64,000 nt of DNA from Curtobacterium sp. SGAir0471. GTDB taxonomy: Bacteria > Actinomycetota > Actinomycetes > Actinomycetales > Microbacteriaceae. The translations under genes were made by a program, and so were the position numbers. The DNA lies in NCBI RefSeq assembly GCF_005490985.1, contig NZ_CP027869.1:806001-870000 (forward strand), read 5' to 3'. This document shows positions 25,439 to 32,376 of this stretch, in pieces. The notes beneath the pieces were generated by a model. That model made no database searches, was not told the DNA's origin, and was given only the letters and a program-made list of their open reading frames with translations. Positions within the stretch are counted from its first letter, which is position 1. Each line of letters begins with the position of its first letter.

Positions 25439-26074
25439 TCAGACGCCGCCGACCGCCTCGAGGTCCCACACCGGCGGGACGTACTCCCGCGACCAGCCCT
25501 CGCGGAGCCGGGTGACCGCGCGGTCGAACGACTCGAGCAGGTCCATCTCCGGCCGGACCATCGACTGCAGCTGCAGCCCCTCGTACGTCGCGAGGAGCTG
25601 CTCGGCACCGCGTGCCGGCTCCATCGTGTGCGGCTCGCGCCCGAGCTCGACGTCCCGCTGCAGAGCCGCGAGCACGAAGGCGTGGAAGCGTCGCCAGCGC
25701 AGGTGCAGCATCGGTGCGAGCGGGTGGTGCGGCGTCGCGGCGATGTTGAGCGTGCACGTCAGGAACCGCATGAGCGACGGGTCGGCGACGTTCGCGCGGA
25801 CGATGGCGCGGAGGAACACGATCGTCCCGCTGCGTTCGGCGATCGGCAGCAGCTCGGTCGTCCGCTGGTCGTTCCACTGGTCGATCGTGGCGAGCAGCAG
25901 CCCGTCCCAGGTCGGGAAGACCTCGGTCACGACGTCGAGTGGCCGTCCGGCCTCGGTGGCCACGTGCTCGTAGGACACCTCGTGCAGGGCGTTGGCGCGG
26001 AGCACGCGGATCATCGCGTCGACGATCTCGACCCGCAGCAGCGCGGACGAGTCGAGGGGTTGGAACGGTCGCAT
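25439..26074 (-). CDS. TetR-family transcriptional regulator
   Basis: A 211-residue regulator. N-terminal helix-turn-helix: VEIVDAMIRVLRANALHEVSY, then VATEAGRPLDVVTEVFPTWDGLLLATI, the TetR helix 2-4 pattern (about 12-62). The ligand-binding half is helical with TLNIAATPHHPLAPML and a C-terminal YVPPVWDLEAVGG. I take ATG 26074 (MRPFQP); a GTG at 26098 would add 8 residues. A short inverted repeat, CAGTG-6-CACTG at 26085-26100, just upstream might be its operator. Target unknown. Confidence 0.85.
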   Translation of the reverse strand: MRPFQPLDSSALLRVEIVDAMIRVLRANALHEVSYEHVATEAGRPLDVVTEVFPTWDGLLLATIDQWNDQRTTELLPIAERSGTIVFLRAIVRANVADPSLMRFLTCTLNIAATPHHPLAPMLHLRWRRFHAFVLAALQRDVELGREPHTMEPARGAEQLLATYEGLQLQSMVRPEMDLLESFDRAVTRLREGWSREYVPPVWDLEAVGGV

Positions 26075-26233
26075 GGATCCAGTCCAGTGCGTTGCCACTG
26101 CCCTGACCAGTCCCCAGAACTGGGAAGAGCCGATCCGCGCAGCCGTGCCGTCCCGGCGTGGCGGACGAGCAGCGCGTCCCCCGGCGGCAGGCCAACCTGA
26201 GTGCCCGGCTCAGGCGGGGCGTTGAATGCACTG

Positions 26234-26587
26234 GTGAAGTACGTGGTCTACGGAGAGAACCGAGTGATGACCGGCGATGCGATCGCCGAGGCGGTGCTCG
26301 CCTACGCCGCTGCGCTCGGCGAGAACGGGACGACGGACATCGTCGAGATCCCGACCGCTGACGCCGAGGGCTACGGCACGACGGCGGAGGTGCTGCTCGG
26401 CCCGGCTTCGCAGATCATGGTCGAAGTGGCTCCGGACGACGAACTGGAGCCGGAGGACGAGGACCTCGTCAACGAGCTCGCGCGTCGTACGAAGGCCGTC
26501 GGTGGCGGCCGGTTCGAAGATGCGGCGTCGTCGCACTCCGACGAGCCCGAGGCGCGCCGACTGCGGACGGACCCGCCCCAGGTCTGA
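26234..26587 (+). CDS. Uncharacterised small acidic protein, paralog of the one at 27591
   Basis: A 117-residue protein of unknown family. Residues 1-90 align without large gaps to the protein at 27591-27938: VKYVVYGE against VKYIHYDA, MTGDAIAEAVLAYAAALG against LTGDLIADAVADYAAVLG, LLGPASQIMVEVAPDDELEP against LVGPASELCVTVAPDDELEP. The C-termini differ. Start GTG 26234 is chosen by that alignment; TTGAAT lies 6 bases before it. The two copies flank the HEPN/MNT pair. Confidence 0.75.
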   Translation: MKYVVYGENRVMTGDAIAEAVLAYAAALGENGTTDIVEIPTADAEGYGTTAEVLLGPASQIMVEVAPDDELEPEDEDLVNELARRTKAVGGGRFEDAASSHSDEPEARRLRTDPPQV

Positions 26588-26593
26588 CCGGAT

Positions 26594-26620
26594 CGGAGCC
26601 CCTGTGGACGAGGGGCTCCG
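26594..26620. terminator. Hairpin between the small acidic protein gene and hepT
   Basis: Perfect 10-bp arms (26594-26603, 26611-26620) with a 7-base loop, directly after the stop of the small gene and before the convergent hepT end. Confidence 0.75.
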
Positions 26621-26644
26621 TCGTCACGCGGTCTGGTGCCGGGG

Positions 26645-27016
26645 TCACTCGACGATCGCGAGGATCACGCCCGGAATGTGCTGTTCGATGACGTCCCATA
26701 CGATGTCCTTCCGGGCTTTCCGGTAGTCGTGGGACAGGATGTTCCGTGTCCGTCGAACTGCTGCCAAGGACAAGTGGACCGGCAGTCGAGCGCGCCGGTC
26801 CTCGGGCAGGCGACCCAAGAGGTCGTCGAAGTGGATGACGACCGCTTCGGCGGCACGGTAGGTCAGACTCCGTGGAGCTTCGAACGTGTCCCTCCCGTGC
26901 TCGACGATCGACGAGCACTCGGCGAGCAGGTCGATCAGGCCGTCCCGGATCGCCGGCCAGCGATCGCGGTCGTCGTGACGATCGGAGCGCGCCTTCGGGG
27001 TGAACCGGTCGGTCAC
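26645..27016 (-). CDS. HepT-like HEPN ribonuclease toxin
   Basis: A 123-residue HEPN-domain protein of the HepT (DUF86) type, predicted to be the RNase toxin of a HEPN/MNT toxin-antitoxin system. The helix pair carries RNILSHDY: Arg91, His96 and Tyr98 form the RX4HXY active-site motif, in which the tyrosine is the residue modified by the partner in characterised MntA/HepT pairs. Its GTG start overlaps the antitoxin gene stop as GTGA, with the antitoxin upstream. The 25-residue N-terminus is unusually charged. Confidence 0.82.
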   Translation of the reverse strand: MTDRFTPKARSDRHDDRDRWPAIRDGLIDLLAECSSIVEHGRDTFEAPRSLTYRAAEAVVIHFDDLLGRLPEDRRARLPVHLSLAAVRRTRNILSHDYRKARKDIVWDVIEQHIPGVILAIVE

Positions 27017-27477
27017 AAGGGAACCGCTTCGTCGAGGACGTGACGGAAGTGCTCGTCGCCGACGAGATCGTCGGTGAGCACATCGGCCGCGAACCCGAGG
27101 AGGTCCTCGACCGCAGCGGCGAAGCCACCGAGGTCGAACAACGATGCGCCGGGTGCGAGGCCGACCAGCAGGTCGACGTCACTCTGCTCGGTGTCCTCAC
27201 CGCGGACGGCGGAGCCGAACACCCGCACATCGCGGAGGTGGAAGCGTTCCGCTGCCCGCAGGACATCGTCCGCGTAGAGAGCGAGCGGGATGCTGGGACG
27301 GGCCCGCGCCGCGCGCAGAATGCGCTGGAGCGTCTCAGGGCGTGGCTGCTTGCGACCGCTCTCGTAGGCGGAGATGCTCGGCTGCTGCATGCCCGCTGCC
27401 GTTGCCAGCGCGCTCTGGGACAGGCCGACGTCCTCACGCGCAGCGCGGATCAGTTCGGCCGCTCGTTCGACGCGCAT
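27013..27477 (-). CDS. MntA-like nucleotidyltransferase antitoxin fused to an XRE helix-turn-helix
   Basis: A 154-residue two-domain protein. Residues 1-60 are an XRE/Cro helix-turn-helix (REDVGLSQSALATAAGMQQP, then ISAYESGRKQPRPETL). Residues 80-154 are a minimal nucleotidyltransferase with the exact GSX10DXD motif: Gly88-Ser89, ten residues, Asp100-Val-Asp102. MntA enzymes of this kind AMPylate HepT. The fused HTH suggests that the antitoxin also represses the operon. ATG 27477 is chosen because it has GGAGG at 6 bases and because the residues before it lie over the promoter region. Confidence 0.85.
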   Translation of the reverse strand: MRVERAAELIRAAREDVGLSQSALATAAGMQQPSISAYESGRKQPRPETLQRILRAARARPSIPLALYADDVLRAAERFHLRDVRVFGSAVRGEDTEQSDVDLLVGLAPGASLFDLGGFAAAVEDLLGFAADVLTDDLVGDEHFRHVLDEAVPL

Positions 27478-27499
27478 CGCAGACCTCCCATACCCCAGG

Positions 27500-27505
27500 A
27501 CTATA
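27500..27505 (-). promoter_or_regulatory. Candidate -10 of the HEPN/MNT operon
   Basis: TATAGT on the minus strand, 22 bases before the antitoxin ATG, with a GGGAGG ribosome-binding site between (27483-27488). The region lies back to back with the promoter of the 27591 gene. Confidence 0.45.
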
Positions 27506-27561
27506 ACCTCCGGGGCTGGCCGCGCAACGCACACTCCGAACCTCCTCGCACAGGCGGAACC

Positions 27562-27567
27562 TACCGT
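27562..27567 (+). promoter_or_regulatory. Candidate -10 for the small acidic protein gene
   Basis: TACCGT, 23 bases before GTG 27591, followed by a GAGGAGG ribosome-binding site at 27580-27586. Expression logic therefore differs from that of its paralog. Confidence 0.35.
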
Positions 27568-27590
27568 CGATGACAAGACGAGGAGGACAC

Positions 27591-27938
27591 GTGAAGTACA
27601 TCCACTACGACGCGAGCCTGATCCTCACGGGGGACCTGATCGCGGACGCGGTCGCCGACTACGCGGCCGTCCTCGGAGCGAACTCCCGCACCGACACGAT
27701 CACGGTGCCCAGCGTGGGTGACGACGGCTCGGTGTCGACATCGATCCTGCTGGTGGGCCCGGCGAGCGAGCTCTGCGTGACCGTCGCTCCGGACGACGAG
27801 CTCGAGCCCGAGGACCCGGCGTTCATCCGTCGGCTTCGTGACGCGGCACGACGGGCGGGTCCGGCGCTCCCGGTGAACGCCGACGGCGGGATGCGCTTCC
27901 GCGGGGCGGAGGAGCCGTCCTCGTACGACCGGGCCTGA
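27591..27938 (+). CDS. Uncharacterised small acidic protein, paralog of the one at 26234
   Basis: A 115-residue protein of unknown function, homologous over about 90 residues to the product of 26234-26587 (shared core GPAS...V-APDDELEPED). The C-terminal 25 residues are different and end in a charged tail. GTG 27591 has a good GAGGAGG site. It is divergent from the antitoxin gene, so the toxin-antitoxin pair sits exactly between the two paralogs. Confidence 0.75.
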   Translation: MKYIHYDASLILTGDLIADAVADYAAVLGANSRTDTITVPSVGDDGSVSTSILLVGPASELCVTVAPDDELEPEDPAFIRRLRDAARRAGPALPVNADGGMRFRGAEEPSSYDRA

Positions 27939-27994
27939 GACGGCGACGAGCGCGCACGCGCAGCGCGCGACGACGGCACGCACGCCGCGCACGA

Positions 27995-28027
27995 CGAACG
28001 CCGCCGGCACTGGGCCGACGGCGTTCG
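27995..28027. terminator. Hairpin between convergent small genes
   Basis: 13-bp arms (27995-28007 and 28015-28027) with one mismatch and a 7-base loop, between the genes ending at 27938 and 28066. Confidence 0.65.
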
Positions 28028-28065
28028 TGTGGTCAGGGGCCGCGCGAGCGGTCCAGTTCGGGCCC

Positions 28066-28353
28066 CTAGGCGGCCAGGGCGAGCTCGCCCCTGCGGATGC
28101 GGCGCGCGAGCAGGATGGTCCGGCTCGACTCGCCCCGCCAGGAGCGGCCGGGGACGGTCCAGCCGGCTTCGCCGTCGACGTCCACGCGTGCGTCACGCGT
28201 GACGAACAGGCGCAGGTCGTCGGCCGGGATGCGGACGAGGTACTCGCGCTGCGAGCGGTCGTCACGCACCGGGAACTCGGCGATGCGGTCGGGGGAGACG
28301 GTGGGCGCCGCGAGTGCGGTCCCGGTGATGGTGATGCGGTCGTTGCTGGTCAT
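28066..28353 (-). CDS. Hypothetical small beta-rich protein
   Basis: A 95-residue protein that I do not recognise. It begins MTSNDRITITGTALAAPTVS, alternates hydrophobic and charged residues as in a small beta barrel, and contains REYLVRIPADDLRLFV. The N-terminus is loosely like the first OB-fold strand of single-stranded-DNA-binding proteins, but no SSB motif is complete. Coding use matches the neighbours. Confidence 0.55.
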   Translation of the reverse strand: MTSNDRITITGTALAAPTVSPDRIAEFPVRDDRSQREYLVRIPADDLRLFVTRDARVDVDGEAGWTVPGRSWRGESSRTILLARRIRRGELALAA

Positions 28354-28579
28354 GGTTGTGCGGTACTTCCTGGTCGTTCGGCGCCCGGTCGTGCCGTGGT
28401 CGGCGGACTTCGTGGTCCGGCGCGACGCATCGGCTGCGGGCGCGCACGTCGTGTCTCGACGTGCAGCTCGTCCGGTCGGACTGAGCGGTGGTCTCGGTGG
28501 AATGCGACCCGGCGGGTCGGTGTCGAGACAGGTTGGTGTGCGCGAGTCAGATGGGTTCGCTGCAGTGCACCAGCTGAAC

Positions 28580-28608
28580 AGTATACGTCGCCCCAGGCCG
28601 GACGTCCA
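28580..28608 (-). promoter_or_regulatory. Sigma-70-type promoter, minus strand
   Basis: -10 TATACT (28580-28585) and -35 TGGACG (28603-28608) with 17-base spacing on the minus strand. It would start a long untranslated leader before the gene that begins at 28353. Confidence 0.45.
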
Positions 28609-28669
28609 GGGTCCTCGGCCCGTAACGCCGCGGAAACGTGCGACGTCGGTGCGCGAAACAGTGCGCCGT

Positions 28670-28675
28670 TAGCGT
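28670..28675 (+). promoter_or_regulatory. Candidate -10 of the cohesin/amidase operon
   Basis: TAGCGT about 65 bases before the ATG at 28740. The mRNA would keep the GAAGGA ribosome-binding site. No good -35. Confidence 0.35.
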
Positions 28676-28739
28676 GCGGACCACTGAGTACCCGCTCAGA
28701 CTCCCTCCCCTCCCACCCCTTCCCGAAGGACCTGCTCGG

Positions 28740-29522
28740 ATGCAGCACCGAACCCTGCGGTGCCCTCGAGCCGCGATCGTCCCTGCGACGATCGCGGCCG
28801 GGGCCATCGGCCTCACCGTCCTCGCCGCGACGCCCGCGGCCGCGGCGCCCACCGCCACCACCGTCCGCATCGCGGCGCCGTCGAGCGCGACGGTCGGCGA
28901 ACCGATCGACCTCGACGTCACGATCCCGGCGACGACCGACGTCTACGCCTACGAGATCACGATCGACACCGACGAGGACGCCCTCGCGGTCGTCGACGGC
29001 AGCGTCACCGGCCCCGACGGCGGCTTCGACCGCGTCGAACAGGACGCCGACACCATCACGATCGTGCACTCCCGGCTCGGCACCTCGCCGGCGTTGAGCG
29101 GCGACCTGGCCGCCTCGGTGGCGCTGACGCCGACGGCTGCCGGTGACACCGACCTGGCGGTGTCGAGCGTCGTGCTCGTCGGCTCCGACGGCAGCTCGAC
29201 GACACTGACCGACCCGGTGTCGACGACCGTCAGCATCGCTGCCGTCCCGACCCCGACGCCGACCGCGACGCCAGACCCGACCGACGCACCCGACCCGGCA
29301 CCGAGCACGTCCACCACCCCGACCCCCGGCAGCACCGCGACGGCGGTCCCGGCCGGTGCCGCGGGAGCACCCGGTCGTCCCGCCGGCGGAGCGCTCGCCT
29401 GGACCGGTGCGGACGTCGCTCCCTGGGCTGCCGCGTCCCTGGCGCTGCTCGCACTCGGGACCACCCTCGTCACCCTGCGCGCCCGACGTGCGCGCCGCGA
29501 GCGCAACGGAGACGCCGCATGA
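28740..29522 (+). CDS. Secreted cohesin-like protein with LAWTG sorting signal
   Basis: A 260-residue exported protein. Residues 1-37 form a signal peptide ending near TPAAAAP. Residues 39-165 read as a cohesin-type beta sandwich: TVRIAAPSSATVGEPIDLDV, then DVYAYEITIDTDEDALAVVD, and the late GDTDLAVSSVVLVGSDGS strand. Residues 169-215 are a Pro/Thr linker. The end is a sorting signal: LAWTG (219-223), hydrophobic stretch (226-246) and basic tail. LAXTG is the site preferred by class E sortases. The start has a GAAGGA site. The next gene, overlapping by ATGA, encodes a dockerin-bearing amidase. Confidence 0.82.
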   Translation: MQHRTLRCPRAAIVPATIAAGAIGLTVLAATPAAAAPTATTVRIAAPSSATVGEPIDLDVTIPATTDVYAYEITIDTDEDALAVVDGSVTGPDGGFDRVEQDADTITIVHSRLGTSPALSGDLAASVALTPTAAGDTDLAVSSVVLVGSDGSSTTLTDPVSTTVSIAAVPTPTPTATPDPTDAPDPAPSTSTTPTPGSTATAVPAGAAGAPGRPAGGALAWTGADVAPWAAASLALLALGTTLVTLRARRARRERNGDAA

Positions 29523-31408
29523 CCGCCCGGAACCAGAGTGAAGGCCGCAGCGCTGCCCGGACCGGAGCGCGTCGACGCACCGCTGTCACCGGTGCCTCGT
29601 TGGTCGCCCTCGTCGGCGCGGGCATCGTCGCCGTCCCGAGCCTGACCGCTGCCGCCGCCCCGTCCGTGGACGCCCGCCCCGCCGCCATGCTCGCGCCGTA
29701 CTACACGGAACTCGACCTCAACGGTGACGAGCAGGTGACCGAGGACGACCTCGCCGAGCTCGGTGACCACCTCGGCGTCTCGCGACCGGCCACGGGCACC
29801 GACCCGGAGTGGGACGCGGTCGCCGTCGCCGACACGGACGGCGACGGCACCATCACCGTCGCCGACCTCGCGGCGCTGTCCCAGCGGATCATCTACGACG
29901 ACGGGCCGTTCGAGCTCGTCGAGGCCTCCACGATCGACATGCAGGCGGCGATGAACGCGGGGGTGACGACCTCCGTCGCCATCACGCAGGAGTACCTCGA
30001 CCGGATCGCCGCCTACGACCGGACGAAGGTCGACGGAGCCACGAACGGCCGACCGCTCAACTCGATCATCACCACGAACGCCGCCGCACTGACCGCAGCG
30101 AAGGCCGCCGACACCGAGCGGGCGGAACACGGCATGACGAGCATGCTACTCGGCGTGCCGATCGCGGTGAAGGACAACTACGACACGAAGGACATGCCGA
30201 CCACGGGCGGCTGCTCGTGCTGGAGCGCGAACCAGACCGACACCGACGCGACGATGGTCGCCGGCCTCCGCGACGCCGGTGCGGTCATCCTCGCCAAGGC
30301 GAGCCTCGACGAGTTCGCCTACGGCTTCGTCTCCGAGTTCTCGACCGGACAGCCGGCCGGTTCCTCGCTCCTCGTCGCGAGCCCGTACGTGACGTCGCAG
30401 AGCGCCGGTGGCTCCAGCGGCGGCACCGGTGCGGCGATCGCGGCGAACCTGGCCGGGATCGGGTTCGGTACGGACACGGGCGGTTCGATCCGCATCCCGT
30501 CGACCTACAACCAGCTCGTCGGCATCCGTCCGACGGTCGGGCTGGCCAGCCGTGACGGCATCATCCCGCTCGCCCTCTCGCAGGACACCGGCGGCCCGAT
30601 CGCCCGGTCGGTGACCGACGCCGCGGTCGCACTCGACGCCGTCACCGGTGTCGACGCTGCGGACCCCGTCACGAACACCCAGTCCGGCAAGGTCCCGACG
30701 TCGTACACCTCGTCGCTCGACGCGACGTCGCTGCAGGGCGCACGGATCGGGTACGTCACGAGCATGGTCGGCACGAACGCCACGACGAAGCGCCTGTTCG
30801 ACGAGTCCATGGCGAAGCTCACCGCGGCCGGTGCCACGGTCGTCCCGATCGCCCCGACGACGGCGTTCAACCGGGTGCTCTCCGAGGGCAGCGGCAGCAC
30901 GAACGAGTTCGGGCACGACCTCGACGAGTACGTCGCGGAGCACCTCGACCCGGACGTCACCGCGCGGTCGCTGCAGGGGATCCTCGACTCCGGGCAGTAC
31001 GTGCCGAGCCGGAAGTCCACCTACGAGTCGCGGAACACGATCACCGACGCGCAGTACCAGGCGTGGGCCGGCCCGACCGGATCGCACACGACGCAGCTCG
31101 CGGCCGGCAAGGCGCTCGTGACGCAGATGCTCGACGACCAGGACCTCGATGCCCTGGTCTACCCGTCGGGCACGCCGTACGGCACCCAGTCGACGAACAT
31201 GCGGCTCAGCCCGAACACGGGCATGCCGGCGCTGACGGTCCCGATGGGCCAGGCGACCGCTGCCGACGGCACGGTCACCGGCGGTGGCGTCAACCTCGAG
31301 TTCCTCGGCCGGTCCTTCGACGAGGGCACGCTGATCGGGCTCGGGTACTCGTTCGAGCAGGCCACGAAGGCGCGCACCGCGCCGGCGCTGTACGGCCCGC
31401 TCGGCTGA
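29519..31408 (+). CDS. Secreted amidase with N-terminal dockerin domain
   Basis: A 629-residue exported enzyme. A basic, hydrophobic signal region spans 1-47. Residues 60-125 carry two calcium-loop repeats of a type I dockerin: DLNGDEQVTEDD (66-77) and DTDGDGTITVAD (105-116). The rest is an amidase-signature hydrolase: Lys218 in PIAVKDNYD, the GGSSGG cis-serine loop (297-302), and the nucleophile Ser323 in GTDTGGSIRIPS, a complete Ser-Ser-Lys triad. Amidases of this family cleave C-N amide bonds; the substrate is unknown. Coupling to the cohesin gene suggests wall display through cohesin-dockerin binding. Confidence 0.88.
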   Translation: MTARNQSEGRSAARTGARRRTAVTGASLVALVGAGIVAVPSLTAAAAPSVDARPAAMLAPYYTELDLNGDEQVTEDDLAELGDHLGVSRPATGTDPEWDAVAVADTDGDGTITVADLAALSQRIIYDDGPFELVEASTIDMQAAMNAGVTTSVAITQEYLDRIAAYDRTKVDGATNGRPLNSIITTNAAALTAAKAADTERAEHGMTSMLLGVPIAVKDNYDTKDMPTTGGCSCWSANQTDTDATMVAGLRDAGAVILAKASLDEFAYGFVSEFSTGQPAGSSLLVASPYVTSQSAGGSSGGTGAAIAANLAGIGFGTDTGGSIRIPSTYNQLVGIRPTVGLASRDGIIPLALSQDTGGPIARSVTDAAVALDAVTGVDAADPVTNTQSGKVPTSYTSSLDATSLQGARIGYVTSMVGTNATTKRLFDESMAKLTAAGATVVPIAPTTAFNRVLSEGSGSTNEFGHDLDEYVAEHLDPDVTARSLQGILDSGQYVPSRKSTYESRNTITDAQYQAWAGPTGSHTTQLAAGKALVTQMLDDQDLDALVYPSGTPYGTQSTNMRLSPNTGMPALTVPMGQATAADGTVTGGGVNLEFLGRSFDEGTLIGLGYSFEQATKARTAPALYGPLG

Positions 31409-31437
31409 GCCGGACGGTCCTGACGGACCACGAGACG

Positions 31438-31477
31438 GACGGGAGGCCCGTGGCGACACCGCCACGGGCCTCCCGTC
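31438..31477. terminator. Hairpin after the amidase gene
   Basis: Perfect 18-bp arms (31438-31455, 31460-31477) with a 4-base loop. It contains GGAGGC/GCCTCC, the dispersed hairpin family. It lies between convergent genes. Confidence 0.8.
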
Positions 31478-31487
31478 TCCACGCGGT

Positions 31488-32264
31488 TCAGTTGAGGGCG
31501 GGGGTGTCCTCCGGCACGACGCCGTCGCCGTACAGGTCGGTCGCCAGGTCGCGCAGCGCCCGCAGCGCCACGCGCTGCGTCAGCGGGCCGTAGGAGATGC
31601 GCGCGACGCCGAGCTCCTGGTACTCGGCGGCGGTCAGTGCGCCGGGCAGGCCGATCACCGAGAGCCTGCCGCGGCCGAGCCCGTCGACGAGTCGCTCGAC
31701 CACGTCGCGCTGGATCGCGCCCGGCACGAAGACGAGCGGCGCTCCGACGTCGAGGAACGCCTTCCCGCGGGCGATGGCGTCCTCGATGCTCTCGTCGATC
31801 GGGCGGTCCCCGCCACGGGCGATCGCGTCCGTGCGGGCGTTGAGCTGGAAGTCGACGCCCTCGGCCTCGACGGCGGCGGTGATCGCGGCGACGCGGGCCA
31901 CGGCCTCGTCGAACGGCCGGAGCCGGTCCTCGACGTTGGCGCCGACGATCCCGGCGGCGATCGCGCGGCGGATCGTCTCAGCCGGGTCCTCGTACCCGTC
32001 GTCCAGGTCTGCCGTGACGGGCAGGTCCGTGGCGGCGGCGACGGTCGCGGCGCCCGCGAGGGCGACGTCGAGCGGCATCCCGCCGTCGTCGTAGCCGTGG
32101 CTCGCGGCGATGGAGTGCCCGGCCGTCGCGATGGCCTTCGTCTCCGGCAGGTCGCTGACGACCTTCGCGCTGATCGCGTCCCAGACGTTCACGACGCGCA
32201 GGATCTCGGGGGCTTCGTGCAGCTGCTTGAGGGTGGTCGCCTTGTCGGCGGTGCTCGTGCTCAT
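31488..32264 (-). CDS. Isocitrate lyase/PEP-mutase family protein
   Basis: A 258-residue TIM-barrel protein of the ICL/PEPM superfamily. It has VVNVWDAISAKVV near residue 25, TAGHSIAASHGYDDGG near 45, PVTADLDDGYEDP near 80 (metal-binding Asp pair), GANVEDRL near 107, and NARTDAIARG near 142. It lacks the KKCGH motif of true isocitrate lyases and fits the small oxaloacetase/phosphonopyruvate-type group; the substrate is unknown. The ATG at 32264 follows TAGGTT by 7 bases, a leaderless arrangement. Confidence 0.88.
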   Translation of the reverse strand: MSTSTADKATTLKQLHEAPEILRVVNVWDAISAKVVSDLPETKAIATAGHSIAASHGYDDGGMPLDVALAGAATVAAATDLPVTADLDDGYEDPAETIRRAIAAGIVGANVEDRLRPFDEAVARVAAITAAVEAEGVDFQLNARTDAIARGGDRPIDESIEDAIARGKAFLDVGAPLVFVPGAIQRDVVERLVDGLGRGRLSVIGLPGALTAAEYQELGVARISYGPLTQRVALRALRDLATDLYGDGVVPEDTPALN

Positions 32265-32271
32265 GGTGCCG

Positions 32272-32277
32272 AACCTA
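32272..32277 (-). promoter_or_regulatory. Leaderless -10 element of the PEP-mutase family gene
   Basis: TAGGTT on the minus strand, 7 bases before the ATG at 32264. Confidence 0.5.
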
Positions 32278-32376
32278 TGCGGCGGACGTGTGGCGCGACC
32301 GGGACCGGACCGGCAGACGACGTGGGATGACGTCTGGACTCGCCCCGCGCCTCCCGGTCGATGCATGCTGGGACGC

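Larger units (their letters stand above)
28354..28739. other. 386-base gene-free region between divergent genes
   Basis: It holds the candidate promoters of the hypothetical gene (minus) and the cohesin-protein gene (plus) and a 5' leader of about 220 bases for the former. No ORF with a recognisable product and no clear riboswitch were seen in it. Confidence 0.5.

Noticed and set aside
28066..28353. Single-stranded-DNA-binding protein
   Set aside because: Only the first strand looks OB-like; the remaining SSB motifs are absent.
26234..28353. Integrated mobile island around the toxin-antitoxin pair
   Set aside because: No integrase, transposase, tRNA or flanking direct repeats were seen, and base composition looks like that of the neighbours.
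31488..32264. True isocitrate lyase or methylisocitrate lyase
   Set aside because: The KKCGH catalytic motif is missing and the protein is shorter; only superfamily membership is supported.
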